From: Proteobacteria bacterium UBA7420
Lineage (GTDB): Bacteria > Pseudomonadota > Gammaproteobacteria > Magnimaribacterales > D2472
DNA: 6,077 bases
Direction of reading: 5' to 3'
Assembly: GCA_002469975.1 (NCBI GenBank)
Contig: DKMG01000029.1
Location: 1 to 6,077, forward strand
The notes below the pieces were generated by a model that worked only from the letters and a program-made list of their open reading frames with translations, ran no database searches and had not been told where the DNA came from. The position numbers were made by a program, and so were the translations under genes. Positions within the stretch are counted from its first letter, which is position 1; every line of letters begins with the position of its first letter. Below are positions 5,276-6,077 of the stretch, piece by piece.

Positions 5276-5547
5276 CTACTGCCTGGCCATCCTATCTTTT
5301 ACTCTTTTTAGTATTTGTTTTGTTTTGCATTGGCTTGGATACTGTAAAAGTAAGATGGCAGATAGCTCAAGAATTTGAGAATCAGGAATATTTAAAAGTT
5401 TCTCAAAATAAATTAACTGAAATTAACATCCAACTAAAAACAGAGCATCATCACTTAAATTCTCCAGCCAGAATAGAGCGTCATGCAAAAGAAGCTTTAG
5501 GTATGGTGGAAGTGGTACAAAATATTTATGTGACTTATGAAAAATAA
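5272..5547 (+). CDS. ftsL: Cell division protein FtsL
   Basis: FtsL is a small bitopic membrane protein of the FtsQLB complex; it relays the divisome signal to FtsW-FtsI. The 91-residue product has a short cytoplasmic N-terminus, one membrane segment at about 7-24 (YLLLFLVFVLFCIGL), a leucine-zipper-like coiled coil at about 29-62, and the conserved periplasmic end PARIERHAKEALGM (65-78) followed by a short beta-type tail. Length and layout are normal for the family (E. coli 121, many gammaproteobacteria 90-110). It overlaps rsmH by 4 bp (ATGA) and ftsI by 11 bp, so the three are probably translated in a coupled way. GAGGG at 5254-5258 may serve as a distant ribosome site. Confidence 0.93.
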   Translation: MTTAWPSYLLLFLVFVLFCIGLDTVKVRWQIAQEFENQEYLKVSQNKLTEINIQLKTEHHHLNSPARIERHAKEALGMVEVVQNIYVTYEK

Positions 5548-6077
5548 TCTAGCCTTAAGTTGGAGGGCTTGGGTAGTTTATACAACCGTTTTTTTAATTT
5601 TCTTATTTGTTGTTGTAAGAATTTTTGCCATTCAGTTTAACGACCGTAACTTTCTGGAATCCAAGGGAAATACCTTGCTGCTGACTTCCCGAGAAATTCC
5701 AGTATTAAGAGCGGGAATTTTTGATAGAAATAATTTCCCTCTTGCGGTATCAGTAAAACAATACAATCTTTTTGCGCTTAGAAATTTTTCTGAGGAAGAT
5801 TTCAAAGCAATTAATGTCATCACGCCTCTAGCTAAGACATTCACTGAAATAGATGAGTTGAAAAAAAAATCATTACTTTTTCTAAATTTAGATTTTTCGC
5901 AGTATGAAGAAATAAAAAAATTGAGATTAGACTCTATTGAGATTGAGGTAGTTCAAAAGAGGTACTATCCACTAGGTGAGCAGATTGCCCCTTTAGTTGG
6001 TTTTGCTGGAAAAGATGGCATGGGGACTGATGGGCTAGAAAAAATCTTAAATTCTCAGCTGTCTGGTGTCCCTGGCT
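5537..6077 (+). CDS. ftsI: Septal peptidoglycan transpeptidase FtsI (PBP3), N-terminal part (3' end outside window)
   Basis: FtsI is the class B penicillin-binding protein that cross-links septal peptidoglycan with FtsW. The frame starts at ATG 5537, 11 bp inside ftsL, and stays open for 180 codons to the window edge. The product begins with a short cytoplasmic basic segment (MKNNLALSWR), then a membrane anchor at about 12-32. A pedestal-domain motif follows: LRAGIFDRNNFPLAVS (57-72), matching the family RGxIxDRxGxPLAVS. At 142-180 comes RYYPLGEQIAPLVGF, then GMGTDGLEKIL and LSGVPG, matching RYYPxGEVxAHLxGFxxxxxxGxEGLE. The usual RG of the first motif is RA here (R58-A59) and the usual Gly after DRN is Asn. 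The transpeptidase domain with SxxK, SxN and KTG lies beyond the window, so activity cannot be judged. No ribosome site is visible; coupling to ftsL is likely. Confidence 0.95.
   Translation, partial: MKNNLALSWRAWVVYTTVFLIFLFVVVRIFAIQFNDRNFLESKGNTLLLTSREIPVLRAGIFDRNNFPLAVSVKQYNLFALRNFSEEDFKAINVITPLAKTFTEIDELKKKSLLFLNLDFSQYEEIKKLRLDSIEIEVVQKRYYPLGEQIAPLVGFAGKDGMGTDGLEKILNSQLSGVPG

Noticed and set aside
5632..5844. Minus-strand open frame of 70 codons
   Set aside because: It lies opposite the clear N-terminal coding region of ftsI.

Overview
The window looks like an AT-rich, tightly packed chromosome segment from a gammaproteobacterium. It matches, from memory, the Pseudomonas-type order sspA ... 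lpoA <-|-> rsmI - rnpB - mraZ - rsmH - ftsL - ftsI, which is the left end of the division and cell wall (dcw) cluster. Gene spacing is very small throughout: gaps of 3 to 20 bp and overlaps of 4 and 11 bp. Together with a shortened LpoA and a compact RNase P RNA, this suggests a streamlined genome such as those of free-living marine gammaproteobacteria. That lineage guess is inference; no rRNA or other marker is present to test it.

Layout. Positions 1-384 hold the C-terminal part of sspA (an RNA-polymerase-associated GST-fold regulator), cut by the window edge. It converges, across 11 bp, with a minus-strand lipoprotein gene (396-1496). This encodes a short LpoA-like activator of a peptidoglycan synthase, with only the C-terminal domain. 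That gene is divergent from rsmI (1509-2336, 16S rRNA C1402 2'-O-methyltransferase), with only 12 bp between the two start codons. The RNase P RNA gene rnpB follows (2354-2685). A short AT-rich regulatory stretch (2686-2765) carries four helically phased copies of an AAAGTGTG-type box, which I read as the MraZ operator. Then comes the division operon: mraZ (2766-3233), ftsZ (3251-4378), rsmH (4382-5275), ftsL (5272-5547) and the 5' part of ftsI (5537 to the window end).

The most unusual point is the position of ftsZ. In the standard dcw cluster ftsZ is the last gene, after ftsQ-ftsA. Here a complete ftsZ, with its own strong ribosome binding site, sits between mraZ and rsmH as the second gene of the operon, directly downstream of the putative MraZ operator. 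If that operator works as in other bacteria, FtsZ would be made from an MraZ-autoregulated promoter, together with the two rRNA/transcription factors and the FtsL-FtsI septal synthase module. Both 16S rRNA C1402 methyltransferases (RsmI for the ribose 2'-O, RsmH for N4) are encoded in the window. Every base is in or within about 80 bp of a gene, and I saw no mobile element, CRISPR array or tRNA.
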